From Desulfamplus sp. (GTDB lineage Bacteria > Desulfobacterota > Desulfobacteria > Desulfobacterales > Desulfobacteraceae), in NCBI GenBank assembly GCA_015232455.1, contig JADFZQ010000009.1:62001-126000 (forward strand): a stretch of DNA of 64,000 bases, written 5' to 3'. Shown one piece after another: positions 8,236-16,659 of the stretch; positions within the stretch are counted from its first letter, which is position 1, and the number at the start of each line of letters is the position of its first letter. A program made the position numbers and the translations under genes. The notes beneath the pieces were generated by a model. It ran no database searches, was not told the DNA's origin, and saw only the letters and a program-made list of their open reading frames with translations.

Positions 8236-8494
8236 TAAATATTTGCCTCCGTGACTGTGTATCTTCTCTTAATTGACGGGCAAAAACAGAACTGTCTGTT
8301 ATGTCATCACGATCTTGCCACATTCCAATAATTCCAGATTGACGAAATCTACTAACAGTCAAAGAAGGTCTATTAATATCTACAATTTGAGGAAATACAA
8401 TAATATCAACTAATTGTCCTTTTTTATAAGGTAACCCACTGATTGCGACTTCACCATCTTTTTCTATAATTTCTTGAAATCGTATCGCCTCCAT
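8216..8494 (-). CDS. Probable antitoxin partner of the PIN toxin
   Basis: 92 residues, preceded by a strong AAAAGGAGAGG ribosome site. The N-terminal half (residues 1-35, with KDGEVAISGLPYKKGQ) is compact and beta-rich; the C-terminal part is charged with Arg/Gln/Asp (RQLREDTQSRRQ), as expected for the toxin-wrapping tail of a VapB-type antitoxin. I do not recognise a defined DNA-binding family (AbrB, PHD, RHH) with confidence. The functional call rests on its size and its overlap with the downstream PIN gene. Confidence 0.65.
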   Translation of the reverse strand: MEAIRFQEIIEKDGEVAISGLPYKKGQLVDIIVFPQIVDINRPSLTVSRFRQSGIIGMWQDRDDITDSSVFARQLREDTQSRRQIFNDLIRY

Positions 8495-8560
8495 AACTCC
8501 TCTCCTTTTATTGTTGCTAAAGATAGATATATATTAACAAATAGATAACAAAGATTTACG

Positions 8561-9652
8561 CTATAGTTTTGAGTCATCTATTACCTTCAATGCCATCTTT
8601 TCCAACACCTTGACAGCATAAATCAACTGCCCAAATCGTTTGTCTTTTGTAAAGCCTTGATAGAACCTTTTGTAAATCTGCTGTGCAATTACAGCAAGGC
8701 GAAAGAGTCCAAAGCAGTAGTAAAAATCAAATTTATCCATGTTTCTGCCGCTCTTTTTGCCATATCGTTCAATGATTTCGCGGCGTGTCATAGCTCCATC
8801 AATATCTGTTGGCATTGATTTAATTATCTTGAATTCAGAAGGGTCATCTTTTTCAATCCAATATCCAAGCGAACTTCCCAAATCCATCAGAGGATCGCCA
8901 TAGGTTGCCATCTCCCAATCAAGAACACCTACAATTTCCATTGGTTTTTCAGGATTTAACAATACATTGTCAAATTTATAATCATTGTGGATAAGTGCAG
9001 GACGATCTGTATCAGGCTGTTTTTTATCTTCAAGCCACGCCATTACTGCTTCAAAATCAGGAGCATCTGGGGTCTTTGCCTTACGATAACGATCAGACCA
9101 GCCTTGAACTTGACGTGCAACATAACCTTCTGGTTTTCCAATAAAATCAAGTCCAGCAGCTTTAACATCAATTGCATGTAGATCAAGATGAAGATCAACA
9201 AGTTTTTCGCAAAGATTACGTGCCTGATCTTTTGAAAATGTAAGACCTTGTGGAAGCTCTTTTCTTAAAATTATTCCCTGAATCTTCTCCATCACATAAA
9301 ACGAGCAACCCATAATTGATTCATCTTCAGAGTATGCAAGAGGTTTTGGGCAATAGGGAAACACTGGATAAATAGCACTCAATATTTTGAACTCTCTTAC
9401 CATATCGTGTGCTGATTTTATTTTTGCTCCAATTGGAGGTCTTCTCAAAACCATCTGTTTTTCGCCAACTTTTAAAAGGTAGGTTAAATTAGAGAACCCT
9501 CCCGGATATTGCTCAATTATCAAATTAGTAGAAATATCCTTAAAATTAATATTTAAAAACTCTTCTATATTTTCCTTTAAGAACTTTGCAACTGCCTCAA
9601 TATTTAACTCTTCTCCCTGCCTTACCTTTACAGCCTCATCTTTTATTGTCAT
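8561..9652 (-). CDS. APH-family phosphotransferase, ACAD10/11- and LvaA-like (putative hydroxyacyl-CoA kinase)
   Basis: 363 residues, soluble. GGFSNLTYLLKVG near residue 50 is the nucleotide-binding loop and MVLRRPP carries the ATP-binding Lys/Arg region; IHNDYKFDNVL is the catalytic loop and VLDWEMATYGDPLMDLG the metal-binding loop of the aminoglycoside phosphotransferase fold. This form is the stand-alone version of the kinase half of human ACAD10/11 and of Pseudomonas LvaA, which phosphorylates the 4-hydroxyl of 4-hydroxyacyl-CoA. Its position two genes from an ACAD10/11-like dehydrogenase, with only a TetR between, fits that role. Drug resistance is unlikely in this context. Substrate chain length is unknown. 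Confidence 0.8.
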   Translation of the reverse strand: MTIKDEAVKVRQGEELNIEAVAKFLKENIEEFLNINFKDISTNLIIEQYPGGFSNLTYLLKVGEKQMVLRRPPIGAKIKSAHDMVREFKILSAIYPVFPYCPKPLAYSEDESIMGCSFYVMEKIQGIILRKELPQGLTFSKDQARNLCEKLVDLHLDLHAIDVKAAGLDFIGKPEGYVARQVQGWSDRYRKAKTPDAPDFEAVMAWLEDKKQPDTDRPALIHNDYKFDNVLLNPEKPMEIVGVLDWEMATYGDPLMDLGSSLGYWIEKDDPSEFKIIKSMPTDIDGAMTRREIIERYGKKSGRNMDKFDFYYCFGLFRLAVIAQQIYKRFYQGFTKDKRFGQLIYAVKVLEKMALKVIDDSKL

Positions 9653-9667
9653 TTTTTTCCTCCTAAT

Positions 9668-10354
9668 CTATTCCTTATTGAGACAGAAAGATTCTGTAAA
9701 CTCAAGAACATAATCAGCATAGTCATCAACAGTTATCTCTCTTTTTTTATATTTCCACCGTTTTAAATACCAATCTTGCTGCATAGCTTTTATTATGCTT
9801 GCTGTAAGTCTATGGTTTGTTTTGCGAAATAGACCTTGCTCTTCTCCAGCTTCAAGAATTTTAACAAGCCTATTTTCAGTAGATTCTTCCATTGAGATAA
9901 CAGCTTGCATCTGCTCAGGATTTAGGTTTTTTGACTCCATAAATGTAAAGTAAAACCAAGGTCTTGCAGCTTCGCTTAAAAAAAGATGTGCTTTTATTAC
10001 AGATCGAAGCTGCTCTAAAGGCTCATCGTCAGGATTATGGAATTTTTCAAAGACATTTGTAATCATGGAACTACCATGTTTGTGGATAAGTGCGAGAAGC
10101 TCCTCTTTACTTGCAAAGTATGCGTAAAGAGAGCCAAGGCTCATATTTGTACGGCTGCTTAAATCACGCATGGTCATTGCCTGAAAACCTTTTTCATAGG
10201 TAATCTGGAATACCGCATCAAAAATTTTTTGAAAATTTTTTACTGCTGTTTTCTCTTTCTTGATGCGGATATTATCCTGATTTTCCTGAAACACCTCTTT
10301 ATAAATCTCAGCATCAGAACTTTCTAATATCTGTTTAAATTCCATGTATTTCAT
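9668..10354 (-). CDS. TetR-family regulator of the acyl-CoA cluster
   Basis: 228 residues. After about 40 charged N-terminal residues, the helix-turn-helix is MTMRDLSSRTNMSLGSLYAYFASKEEL, characteristic of TetR proteins; the rest is a helical ligand domain with no clear assignment. The gene is 15 bases upstream of the APH-like kinase and 112 bases downstream of the acyl-CoA dehydrogenase on the same strand. By position it should sense an acyl-CoA or acid and repress the divergent dehydrogenase/etfBA promoters through the palindrome at 11834-11847. The operator assignment is inference. The first of two close start codons (10354 and 10345) is given; neither has a strong ribosome site. Confidence 0.85.
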   Translation of the reverse strand: MKYMEFKQILESSDAEIYKEVFQENQDNIRIKKEKTAVKNFQKIFDAVFQITYEKGFQAMTMRDLSSRTNMSLGSLYAYFASKEELLALIHKHGSSMITNVFEKFHNPDDEPLEQLRSVIKAHLFLSEAARPWFYFTFMESKNLNPEQMQAVISMEESTENRLVKILEAGEEQGLFRKTNHRLTASIIKAMQQDWYLKRWKYKKREITVDDYADYVLEFTESFCLNKE

Positions 10355-10466
10355 TCTTTCAATCCATTTTTTATGAATAGACTTTGAATAGATTGTGGAT
10401 AAAGATTTGACGACCTTTTAAAAGTTGTCAAATCTTTAAAATCTTTAATAATCAACCTTTTAGATA

Positions 10467-11675
10467 CTATTTGCAATTACTGCCCTGATACGACTTTAAA
10501 ATTCGTTTTGCCAATGAAGTTTTATGAACCTCGTCAGCTCCATCATAAATACGAGCAGCCCTTTCGTGGCTAAAGAAAAATGCAAGTATGGTGTCGTCAG
10601 TCATGCCAAGACCGCCATGAACTTGCAATGCTCTATCAACAACTTTGTTCATTGTATTTGCAACAACAAACTTAATCATAGAGATTGCATCTCTTGCCTT
10701 AGATGCCCCAACAGTATCAATCTGCCATGCAGCATTTATAACAAGAAGTTTTGCAGATTCAATTTCAGCAGCAGATTCAGCAACCCAATTTTGAATAGTT
10801 TGGCGTGTTGCAAGAGTTTGTCCATCTGGTGATATGACTCTTGTGTTTGCTCTTGAACACATAAGATCAAAAGCTCTGCGGCAGATTCCAAGCCATCTCA
10901 TACAGTGGTGGATTCTTCCCGGTCCAAGCCTATCTTGTGCCATGACAAAACCTTGCCCCTCTTTTCCAAGAAGATTAGTTAAAGGCACTCTGCAAGATTG
11001 ATATAAAATTTCGCCATGACTAAAATAGTCGCTGCCTTTATGACCCATTACTGGAATATTTCTTACAAGATTAAATCCAGGGGTGTTTGTTGGGACAATA
11101 ATCATGCTTGCTTGCAAATGAGTTGGAGCTTCTGGATTTGTTACAGCCATAACAATGGCAAAGTCAGCACCATCAGCAGCAGTTGAATACCATTTATGTC
11201 CATTAATTACATACTCATCTCCATCTTTTACAGCAGTTGTTTCAAGCATAACAGGGTTTGAGCCTGGCATATCAACTTCAGTCATTGAAAAGCAGCTTCT
11301 TATTTTGCCTTGAACTAATGGATTTAGGTATCTCTCTTTTTGCTCTTTTGTGCCATACATGTGAAGAATTTCAACGTTTCCTGAATCAGGAGCTTGACAC
11401 CAAAATACATAATGACCAAGAGGTGATCTGCCAAGTGCTTCAGATACAAGTCCATGCTCAACAAGGCTTAGTCCCATGCCGCCGCATTCAACAGGAAAAT
11501 TAGGTGCCCAAAGCTCCATCTTTTTTACCATTGCCTGCTTCTCTTTTAATACTGGCAACAGTTCCTTAAAATCTTTATTAAGAAAATCTGGCTCAAGCGG
11601 TATGAGTTCTTTATCAACAAACTCATTAATCATATCCACAATAATTTTGATTTTGTCTGATACTTGAAAATCCAT
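10467..11675 (-). CDS. Acyl-CoA dehydrogenase, ACAD10/11 (LvaC) type
   Basis: 402 residues, complete acyl-CoA dehydrogenase fold with FAD-binding signatures (CFSMTEVDMPGSNP, INGHKWYSTAADG, QVHGGLGMTDD). QAPDSGNVEILHMYG, LGPGRIHHCMRWLGI and YDGADEVHKTSLA match the dehydrogenase half of human ACAD10/11 rather than ordinary short-chain dehydrogenases. In that family the enzyme acts with a partner kinase: the 4-hydroxyl is phosphorylated, then phosphate is removed to give an enoyl-CoA. The kinase homologue is encoded at 8561-9652. A GGGGGA ribosome site precedes the ATG. It is the first gene of the minus-strand cluster and divergent from etfBA, which would take its electrons if it also oxidises. 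Confidence 0.88.
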   Translation of the reverse strand: MDFQVSDKIKIIVDMINEFVDKELIPLEPDFLNKDFKELLPVLKEKQAMVKKMELWAPNFPVECGGMGLSLVEHGLVSEALGRSPLGHYVFWCQAPDSGNVEILHMYGTKEQKERYLNPLVQGKIRSCFSMTEVDMPGSNPVMLETTAVKDGDEYVINGHKWYSTAADGADFAIVMAVTNPEAPTHLQASMIIVPTNTPGFNLVRNIPVMGHKGSDYFSHGEILYQSCRVPLTNLLGKEGQGFVMAQDRLGPGRIHHCMRWLGICRRAFDLMCSRANTRVISPDGQTLATRQTIQNWVAESAAEIESAKLLVINAAWQIDTVGASKARDAISMIKFVVANTMNKVVDRALQVHGGLGMTDDTILAFFFSHERAARIYDGADEVHKTSLAKRILKSYQGSNCK

Positions 11676-11794
11676 GTTTTTATATCCCCCTGTTTTAAAT
11701 GATTAACAATTTTAGTTAATAAGTGGTTAAATTTAGAGCTAATTTTTAGATGTTAGATTAGGTTACGCATCATTTATGATTTATTTTAAGTCGA

Positions 11795-11884
11795 TATTTA
11801 CAGGGAAAAAAAATTGAAGTCAAGAATTATTTGAACGAACGTTCGTTTTTTAAACTTGATTATTCACATTGTATTAGATATAAA
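11795..11884. promoter_or_regulatory. Divergent promoter pair around a TetR-type operator
   Basis: The 303-base gap 11676-11978 separates the acyl-CoA dehydrogenase (minus) from etfB (plus). The centre is a perfect 14-base palindrome AACGAACGTTCGTT at 11834-11847, a typical TetR-family operator. On the minus strand TTGACT (11823-11818) and TAAATA (11800-11795) are 17 bases apart; on the plus strand TTGATT (11856-11861) and TATAAA (11879-11884) are also 17 apart. The operator thus lies between the two -35 boxes, where one bound dimer could control both. The boxes are read by eye. Confidence 0.6.
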
Positions 11885-11978
11885 AAGTTGGTCTCAATCT
11901 TTTAATCCTTGATTCAGACCGATAGTATTCAATATACAAGATATATAATTATTACAGAGCTATGAAAGGTGCAAAACA

Positions 11979-12836
11979 ATGAAAATTTTAGTTTGTATCA
12001 AACAAATATCAACATCTGAGATTAACCTAAATGGTTCAGGTAAATGGGTTACGCAGGGAAGCTCATCTTCATTTGCAATAAGCAGATTTGATGAAAATGC
12101 ACTTGAAGAGGCAATTTTGTTAAAAGAGCGTTTTGGTATGTTAAACACTTCAGTTGATGTTATCTCTGTTGGCAGCCAAACAGCAGCAGAGAGCATAAAA
12201 CGTGGTATGGGAATGGGGGCTGATAATGGAATTCATGTAATCACAGAAGATAAAGGCTATGTAAGTGGTTCTCTTACAGCTTTAAGAGTTGCAACGATGA
12301 TTAAAAAGATTTCAAAATCTGGAAATACAATAAAAATGGAAGAATCTGATTATTCCCTTTGCCCTTATGATCTTATACTAACTGGCATCATGTCTGAAGA
12401 TTTAATGCAAGCCCAAGTTGGACCTATGGTTGCAGAGCATTTAGGTATTCCTTGCATTACATCTGTAGTTAAGATCAACTTTGATGATAATCTAAACGTC
12501 AGTGATAATAGAATAGATAAAATTGAGGTTCAAAGGGAGTTAGAAGGTGGAATCAGGCAAAATATCAAGGTAAAACTGCCTGCACTTTTGACCATACAAG
12601 CTGGAATAAATCAGCCTCGTTATCCATCTTTATCAAATATTTTAAGAGCTAACAAAAAAGAGATTCTAACTTATAATATTGTTGATGCACAAAGCAGCAG
12701 CTCTTTTGATCCTCTTAAAGTTATAAGAGTTGAGTATCCTGAAAAAAAACGAGCAGGTAAAATTCTTAATGGGACAACAAAAGATAAAGCTATGGAGTTA
12801 AAGAATATTTTAAAACAGAGGGGATTGTTGATATGA
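11979..12836 (+). CDS. etfB: Electron transfer flavoprotein, beta subunit
   Basis: 285 residues, slightly longer than common EtfB. It opens with KILVCIKQISTSEINLN, the conserved first strand, and has ISRFDENALEEAILLKE, SVGSQTAAESIKRGMGMGAD and DLILTGIMSEDLMQAQVGPMVAEHLGIPCIT, the AMP/FAD-site stretch of the beta subunit; GIRQNIKVKLPALLTIQAGINQPRYPS closes the fold. EtfAB accepts electrons from acyl-CoA dehydrogenases and passes them to a membrane quinone reductase or a bifurcating partner. It is divergent from an acyl-CoA dehydrogenase and 55 bases ahead of etfA. Whether it is a bifurcating ETF cannot be decided by eye. Confidence 0.9.
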   Translation: MKILVCIKQISTSEINLNGSGKWVTQGSSSSFAISRFDENALEEAILLKERFGMLNTSVDVISVGSQTAAESIKRGMGMGADNGIHVITEDKGYVSGSLTALRVATMIKKISKSGNTIKMEESDYSLCPYDLILTGIMSEDLMQAQVGPMVAEHLGIPCITSVVKINFDDNLNVSDNRIDKIEVQRELEGGIRQNIKVKLPALLTIQAGINQPRYPSLSNILRANKKEILTYNIVDAQSSSSFDPLKVIRVEYPEKKRAGKILNGTTKDKAMELKNILKQRGLLI

Positions 12837-12891
12837 ATAGTTCCATGCGGTTTTATAATACCAAAGCAATTTTACCAGAAGGAGATTATTG

Positions 12892-13887
12892 ATGAATAAT
12901 AAAACCATATTAGTTATCGCAGAATATTTAGATGGTAAGCTAAACCCCATAACAGATGAACTTATCGCCTGTGCTATTGAAATAAAAAAAATTTTTGATT
13001 TAAAAGCCAAAGATATTTCAGAGGTTAATGTTCTTTATGAAATTAAAGTTATTCACTTTAAAGGGATAAATTCACTTGAGAGCGAAAAATATAAATCGTT
13101 TCTTTTTCCAATTATTAGAGAGATTAATCCATCGTTTATTTTAATGGGACATACTTCTCAAGGAATTGATATAGCTTCTGGTCTTGCTGTAAGGATTGGT
13201 TGTAATTGCATTACAAATATAAATAAAATAATTTATTCTCAACCTGAAAATATTGACGGATCAGAAGGTAGTAAATCTAATATACTTTTTTCTCGTTCTG
13301 TGTTTAAAGGTAAATTTAATACTATAGTTGGTGTTGAAAACCTTGAAACTATAATCTTACTAACTATTCAATCGGGAAGTTTTTATATCAAAGATTGTTG
13401 TAAAGAATATAATAATATTATATCTAATGAAGAGTGTTATCTCTCCAATGTAGATGATTCAATTATTAGTTTAATTGAATATGGCGATATAGTCTATTCT
13501 TGCACTACAAACTCAAAATTGAATGAGGCAAAAGTTATTGTTGCTTGCGGAAGAGGCATTGGAGATAAAGAAAATATAGAGTATATAAAAAAAATGGCAG
13601 CTTGTTTTACAGGTTCAGCAGTTGCTGGTTCACGACCTTTGATTGACATGGGTTGGCTACCTTATGAGCAGCAGGTTGGAATTACAGGTGCTATTGTATC
13701 CCCTGAACTCTATCTTGCTGTGGGAATCTCTGGCTCATCTCAACATATTGCTGGAATGAAAGATTCAAAATTCATTGTTTCTGTAAATAAAGACCCTAAT
13801 GCAGCTATTTTTAATTTTTCTGATATATCTATTGTTGAAGATTGTTTAAGTTTTATTGAAGAGTTTATATATTCTAAGCAGGCATGA
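12892..13887 (+). CDS. etfA: Electron transfer flavoprotein, alpha subunit
   Basis: 331 residues from ATG 12892, which has AAGGAG 7 bases upstream; the adjacent TTG at 12889 is unlikely to be used. The C-terminal FAD domain is clear: VACGRGIGDKENIEYIKKMA, GSRPLIDMGWLPYEQQVG, VSPELYLAVGISGSSQHIAG and FIVSVNKDPNAAIFNFSDI. The N-terminal half is more divergent (Asn/Ile/Lys-rich) than EtfB. The last residues, YSKQA and the stop codon, are encoded by sequence that matches the end of the family A repeat, implying the original 3' end was replaced. Confidence 0.88.
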   Translation: MNNKTILVIAEYLDGKLNPITDELIACAIEIKKIFDLKAKDISEVNVLYEIKVIHFKGINSLESEKYKSFLFPIIREINPSFILMGHTSQGIDIASGLAVRIGCNCITNINKIIYSQPENIDGSEGSKSNILFSRSVFKGKFNTIVGVENLETIILLTIQSGSFYIKDCCKEYNNIISNEECYLSNVDDSIISLIEYGDIVYSCTTNSKLNEAKVIVACGRGIGDKENIEYIKKMAACFTGSAVAGSRPLIDMGWLPYEQQVGITGAIVSPELYLAVGISGSSQHIAGMKDSKFIVSVNKDPNAAIFNFSDISIVEDCLSFIEEFIYSKQA

Positions 13888-13904
13888 ATTGAGCTTTTTA
13901 TATT
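13868..13904. repeat. Family A half-element overlapping the etfA stop codon
   Basis: TATATTCTAAGCAGGCATGAATTGAGC is the inverted form of the family A right end seen at 50821-50845 (CTCAATT..GCCCGCTTAGAGTA). It includes the last codons and TGA stop of etfA. The other half of the element is missing; a family B element follows immediately. Confidence 0.65.
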
Positions 13905-13980
13905 TAGGAACGGGAATAAAATAACACTATAAATTTCTACTATCAGTTTAGGGATTAATTTAATTCTCATTCCTTAACGT
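13905..13980. repeat. Family B inverted-repeat element
   Basis: GGAACGGGAATAAAATAACAC at the left and TTAATTTAATTCTCATTCCTTA at the right are imperfect inverted repeats. The core includes CTACTATCAGTTTAGGGATTAA, shared with 2900-3012. It abuts the family A half-element after etfA and sits upstream of the kinase gene at 14042. Confidence 0.72.
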
Positions 13981-14041
13981 AAGAGGGTTGTTCTTTAATC
14001 AAGATGGTTAGAAATACAAACAGGATACAGATACTTCTATA

Positions 14042-16465
14042 ATGTTGAAAAACTCAAATAAAAAACAATACATTAAGGGGACTTTTCAATCTAATGGCTG
14101 GAAACTGCGTACCCATCTGTTAATCTTAGTTGTTATAATATTCATTCCAATTTTGCTTTTGCTTATATTGCGTGGATATGACGATCGAAAGCAGAGTTTA
14201 GAAAAGATAAAAGAGCAGTCTGAACAGATGTTTAAACTCTTTGTTGATGAGCAGGTATCTATGATTGAAAACACCCGCCAACTGCTTGATGTATTATCTC
14301 ATATACCTGCTGTGCAGAATCTTGAACTTAGTGAATGCAACTCTATTTTAACTACCGTAAAAAATCACAGCCTCAAATATTCTACTTTAGTTGCAGCAGA
14401 TAAAAATGGAATTATTAATTGTTGTGCAGTTCCAATAAAAGAGCCTATAGATGTCAAAGATCGGAGCTGGTTTAAACGAATAGTTCAAACACGCGAATTT
14501 GTGGTAGGTGATTTTTTAATCAGCAGATCGGCACATAAAGCCTCTTTACCCTTTGCTTACCCTATACTTGATGATTCAGGAAACCTTAAAGTAGCAGTAG
14601 GTGCGGCTTTTGACCTCTCTTATTATAGCCATGTTTTCAATAGAGTTATTCTTCCTCCTGAATCAGTTATAATCATAACAGATAAAAAAAAGGATATATT
14701 GTATATCTCTGGTCTTTCTAAAGAAATTAAAACCTCAGAGCTGCTTGGACAACCTCTTGCAGAGATAAGAGGTTTTAAAGTGCCTGCTCAATCTAAGGGT
14801 AATTTTACTGTAACTGATAGTGATAATATCGAGCGGATTTACTGGTTTGAACACCTTTCAGTTGGGCAAACCAGCAATAACATCTGTCTCTTTGTTGGAT
14901 TTTCAAAAAAGGTTATATTTAATGAAGCAGACAAATTCATGTTTAGGAATATATCTCTTTTAGCTCTATTTGCTGTCTTATCGTTTGGATTTGCGTATTT
15001 TTTCTGCGAAAGGTCTATTGTTAAACCTGTCAATCTACTTGTTCAAAAAATTCAAACATTACATGATAAAAATATTCCAAATATAGAAATCGGGGTATCC
15101 AAAACCCTATATTATCCAGCTCAGGAGTTAGAATTACTATCCGCAACTTTTGAAGAATTAATTGATAAACTCACTCAAAGAGAGAAAGAGCGTAATGAAG
15201 CAGAGGAGTCTTTGCGTTTAAACAGAGAGCGTCTTGAATCTGTTATAAAAGGTAGTGAGCTTGGCTATTGGGATTGGGACATTACAACTGGAAAGGTTGA
15301 GCGTAATGCACGTTGGGCAGAGATGCTTGGTTACACTTTGAAAGAAATTGAATTTAATGTTAAACAGTGGACAGATTTACACCACCCTGATGACAAAGAA
15401 GCTGCATGGAAATCTATAAACGATCATTTAGAAGGTCGAACTGACATGCACAAACTCGAATACAGAATGCTTTGCAAAGATGGCAGTTATAAGTGGATTC
15501 TTGATTGTGCAAAAATTGTGAAACGAGACCCTGAAGGTCGTCCTCTACGTATGAGTGGAACACATGCAGATATAACTGAACGCAAAAATGCTGAAGAGGA
15601 GATTCGTAAACTAAACGCTGAACTTGAAAATCGGGTTTTAGAGAGAACTAAACTGTTTGAGGTAGCCAACTATCAGCTTGAAGAAACAAATAAACAGCTT
15701 GAATTAGCTAACAATCAACTTGGAGAGAGTAATAAACAACTTAATTTAGCTAACACACAGCTTAAATCAGCTAATAAAGAGCTTGAGGCATTCTCATACT
15801 CTGTATCACATGATCTGCGTTCACCTTTACGAGGAATTGATGGTTGGAGTCTTGCACTTGCTGAAGAGTTTGGTAACGATATTGGCGAGCAAGGTCAGAG
15901 ATACATAGAACGGATAAGATCAGAGACCCAGCACATGAATCAACTTATTGAGGATCTTCTTAAATTATCAAGAATTACTCGATCTGACATGTTTATAGGT
16001 TTAGTAAATATATCTGAAGCAACCAGAAAAGTTGCTAATATTTTTATTGAAACATATCCTAAGAGAGAAGTTGAGTTTATCATTGAACCTGATTTAATTG
16101 CTTATGCAGATAAAGGCATGATTGATATTGTGCTTACCAACCTTATAGACAATGCCTTTAAGTTCACACGTAATAAGCCAATCACGCGGATAGAGTTTGG
16201 GAAAATGAAAAAAGAGATGTTAGCCCAAATTCAGTCTATAGAAGATTCTAAACAGACTTTTTTTATAAAAGATAATGGTGCGGGTTTTGACATGACATAT
16301 AATTCTAAGCTGTTTGGTGCATTTCAAAGACTTCACAAATCAAACGAATTTGAGGGAACAGGCATTGGGCTTGCAACGGTTCAGCGTATTATCCGCAGGC
16401 ATGGAGGAGTGGTCTGGGCAGAAGGGAATATAAATATAGGTGCAACATTCTATTTTACTTTGTAA
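14042..16465 (+). CDS. Membrane sensor histidine kinase with extracytoplasmic sensor and PAS domain
   Basis: 807 residues. One membrane segment near 26-44, a periplasmic sensor domain to about 295 (dCache-like in size and style), a second segment near 299-316, a HAMP-like stretch, a PAS domain about 388-510 (GYWDWDITTGKVERNARW, ending SGTHADITERK), then a coiled-coil made of five nearly perfect seven-residue repeats (QLEETNK, QLELANN, QLGESNK, QLNLANT, QLKSANK). The HisKA box is FSYSVSHDLRSPLRGID and the ATPase domain shows NLIDNAFKFT, DNGAGFD and GTGIGLATVQRI. No receiver is attached; the next gene (16660) supplies receivers, so the pair may form a relay. The signal is unknown. Confidence 0.88.
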   Translation: MLKNSNKKQYIKGTFQSNGWKLRTHLLILVVIIFIPILLLLILRGYDDRKQSLEKIKEQSEQMFKLFVDEQVSMIENTRQLLDVLSHIPAVQNLELSECNSILTTVKNHSLKYSTLVAADKNGIINCCAVPIKEPIDVKDRSWFKRIVQTREFVVGDFLISRSAHKASLPFAYPILDDSGNLKVAVGAAFDLSYYSHVFNRVILPPESVIIITDKKKDILYISGLSKEIKTSELLGQPLAEIRGFKVPAQSKGNFTVTDSDNIERIYWFEHLSVGQTSNNICLFVGFSKKVIFNEADKFMFRNISLLALFAVLSFGFAYFFCERSIVKPVNLLVQKIQTLHDKNIPNIEIGVSKTLYYPAQELELLSATFEELIDKLTQREKERNEAEESLRLNRERLESVIKGSELGYWDWDITTGKVERNARWAEMLGYTLKEIEFNVKQWTDLHHPDDKEAAWKSINDHLEGRTDMHKLEYRMLCKDGSYKWILDCAKIVKRDPEGRPLRMSGTHADITERKNAEEEIRKLNAELENRVLERTKLFEVANYQLEETNKQLELANNQLGESNKQLNLANTQLKSANKELEAFSYSVSHDLRSPLRGIDGWSLALAEEFGNDIGEQGQRYIERIRSETQHMNQLIEDLLKLSRITRSDMFIGLVNISEATRKVANIFIETYPKREVEFIIEPDLIAYADKGMIDIVLTNLIDNAFKFTRNKPITRIEFGKMKKEMLAQIQSIEDSKQTFFIKDNGAGFDMTYNSKLFGAFQRLHKSNEFEGTGIGLATVQRIIRRHGGVVWAEGNINIGATFYFTL

Positions 16466-16479
16466 AAAAATCTTACCAT

Positions 16480-16640
16480 TTAGGAATAAAAACTTAATAA
16501 TGCCCTAAATTATATCAGCAAGTTAAGGTGGTAGTTAGGGAACAACGATCGTTGTTCCGGGAACAATGATCATTGTTCCCTACTAAATTTATTCCATCTT
16601 TGATTAATTTCTGGTGTTATTAAATTCCAATTCCTTAACC
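16480..16640. repeat. Family B-like element with two perfect palindromes inside
   Basis: Left end TTAGGAATAAAAACTTAATAA and right end TTATTAAATTCCAATTCCTTAA are imperfect inverted repeats related to family B. The core has two adjacent perfect palindromes: GGAACAACGATCGTTGTTCC (16539-16558) and a 22-base one centred on TGATCA (16559-16580). It fills most of the gap between the two kinase genes. Confidence 0.65.
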
Positions 16641-16659
16641 ACTTTTTGGAGATCAATAT

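Noticed and set aside
8561-9652. Antibiotic resistance kinase
   Set aside because: The APH fold is shared, but the neighbours and sequence style fit the ACAD10/11-LvaA acyl-CoA group.
11258-11667. Plus-strand ORFs of 63-81 codons inside the acyl-CoA dehydrogenase
   Set aside because: They are antisense to a well-conserved enzyme and have no sensible start signals.
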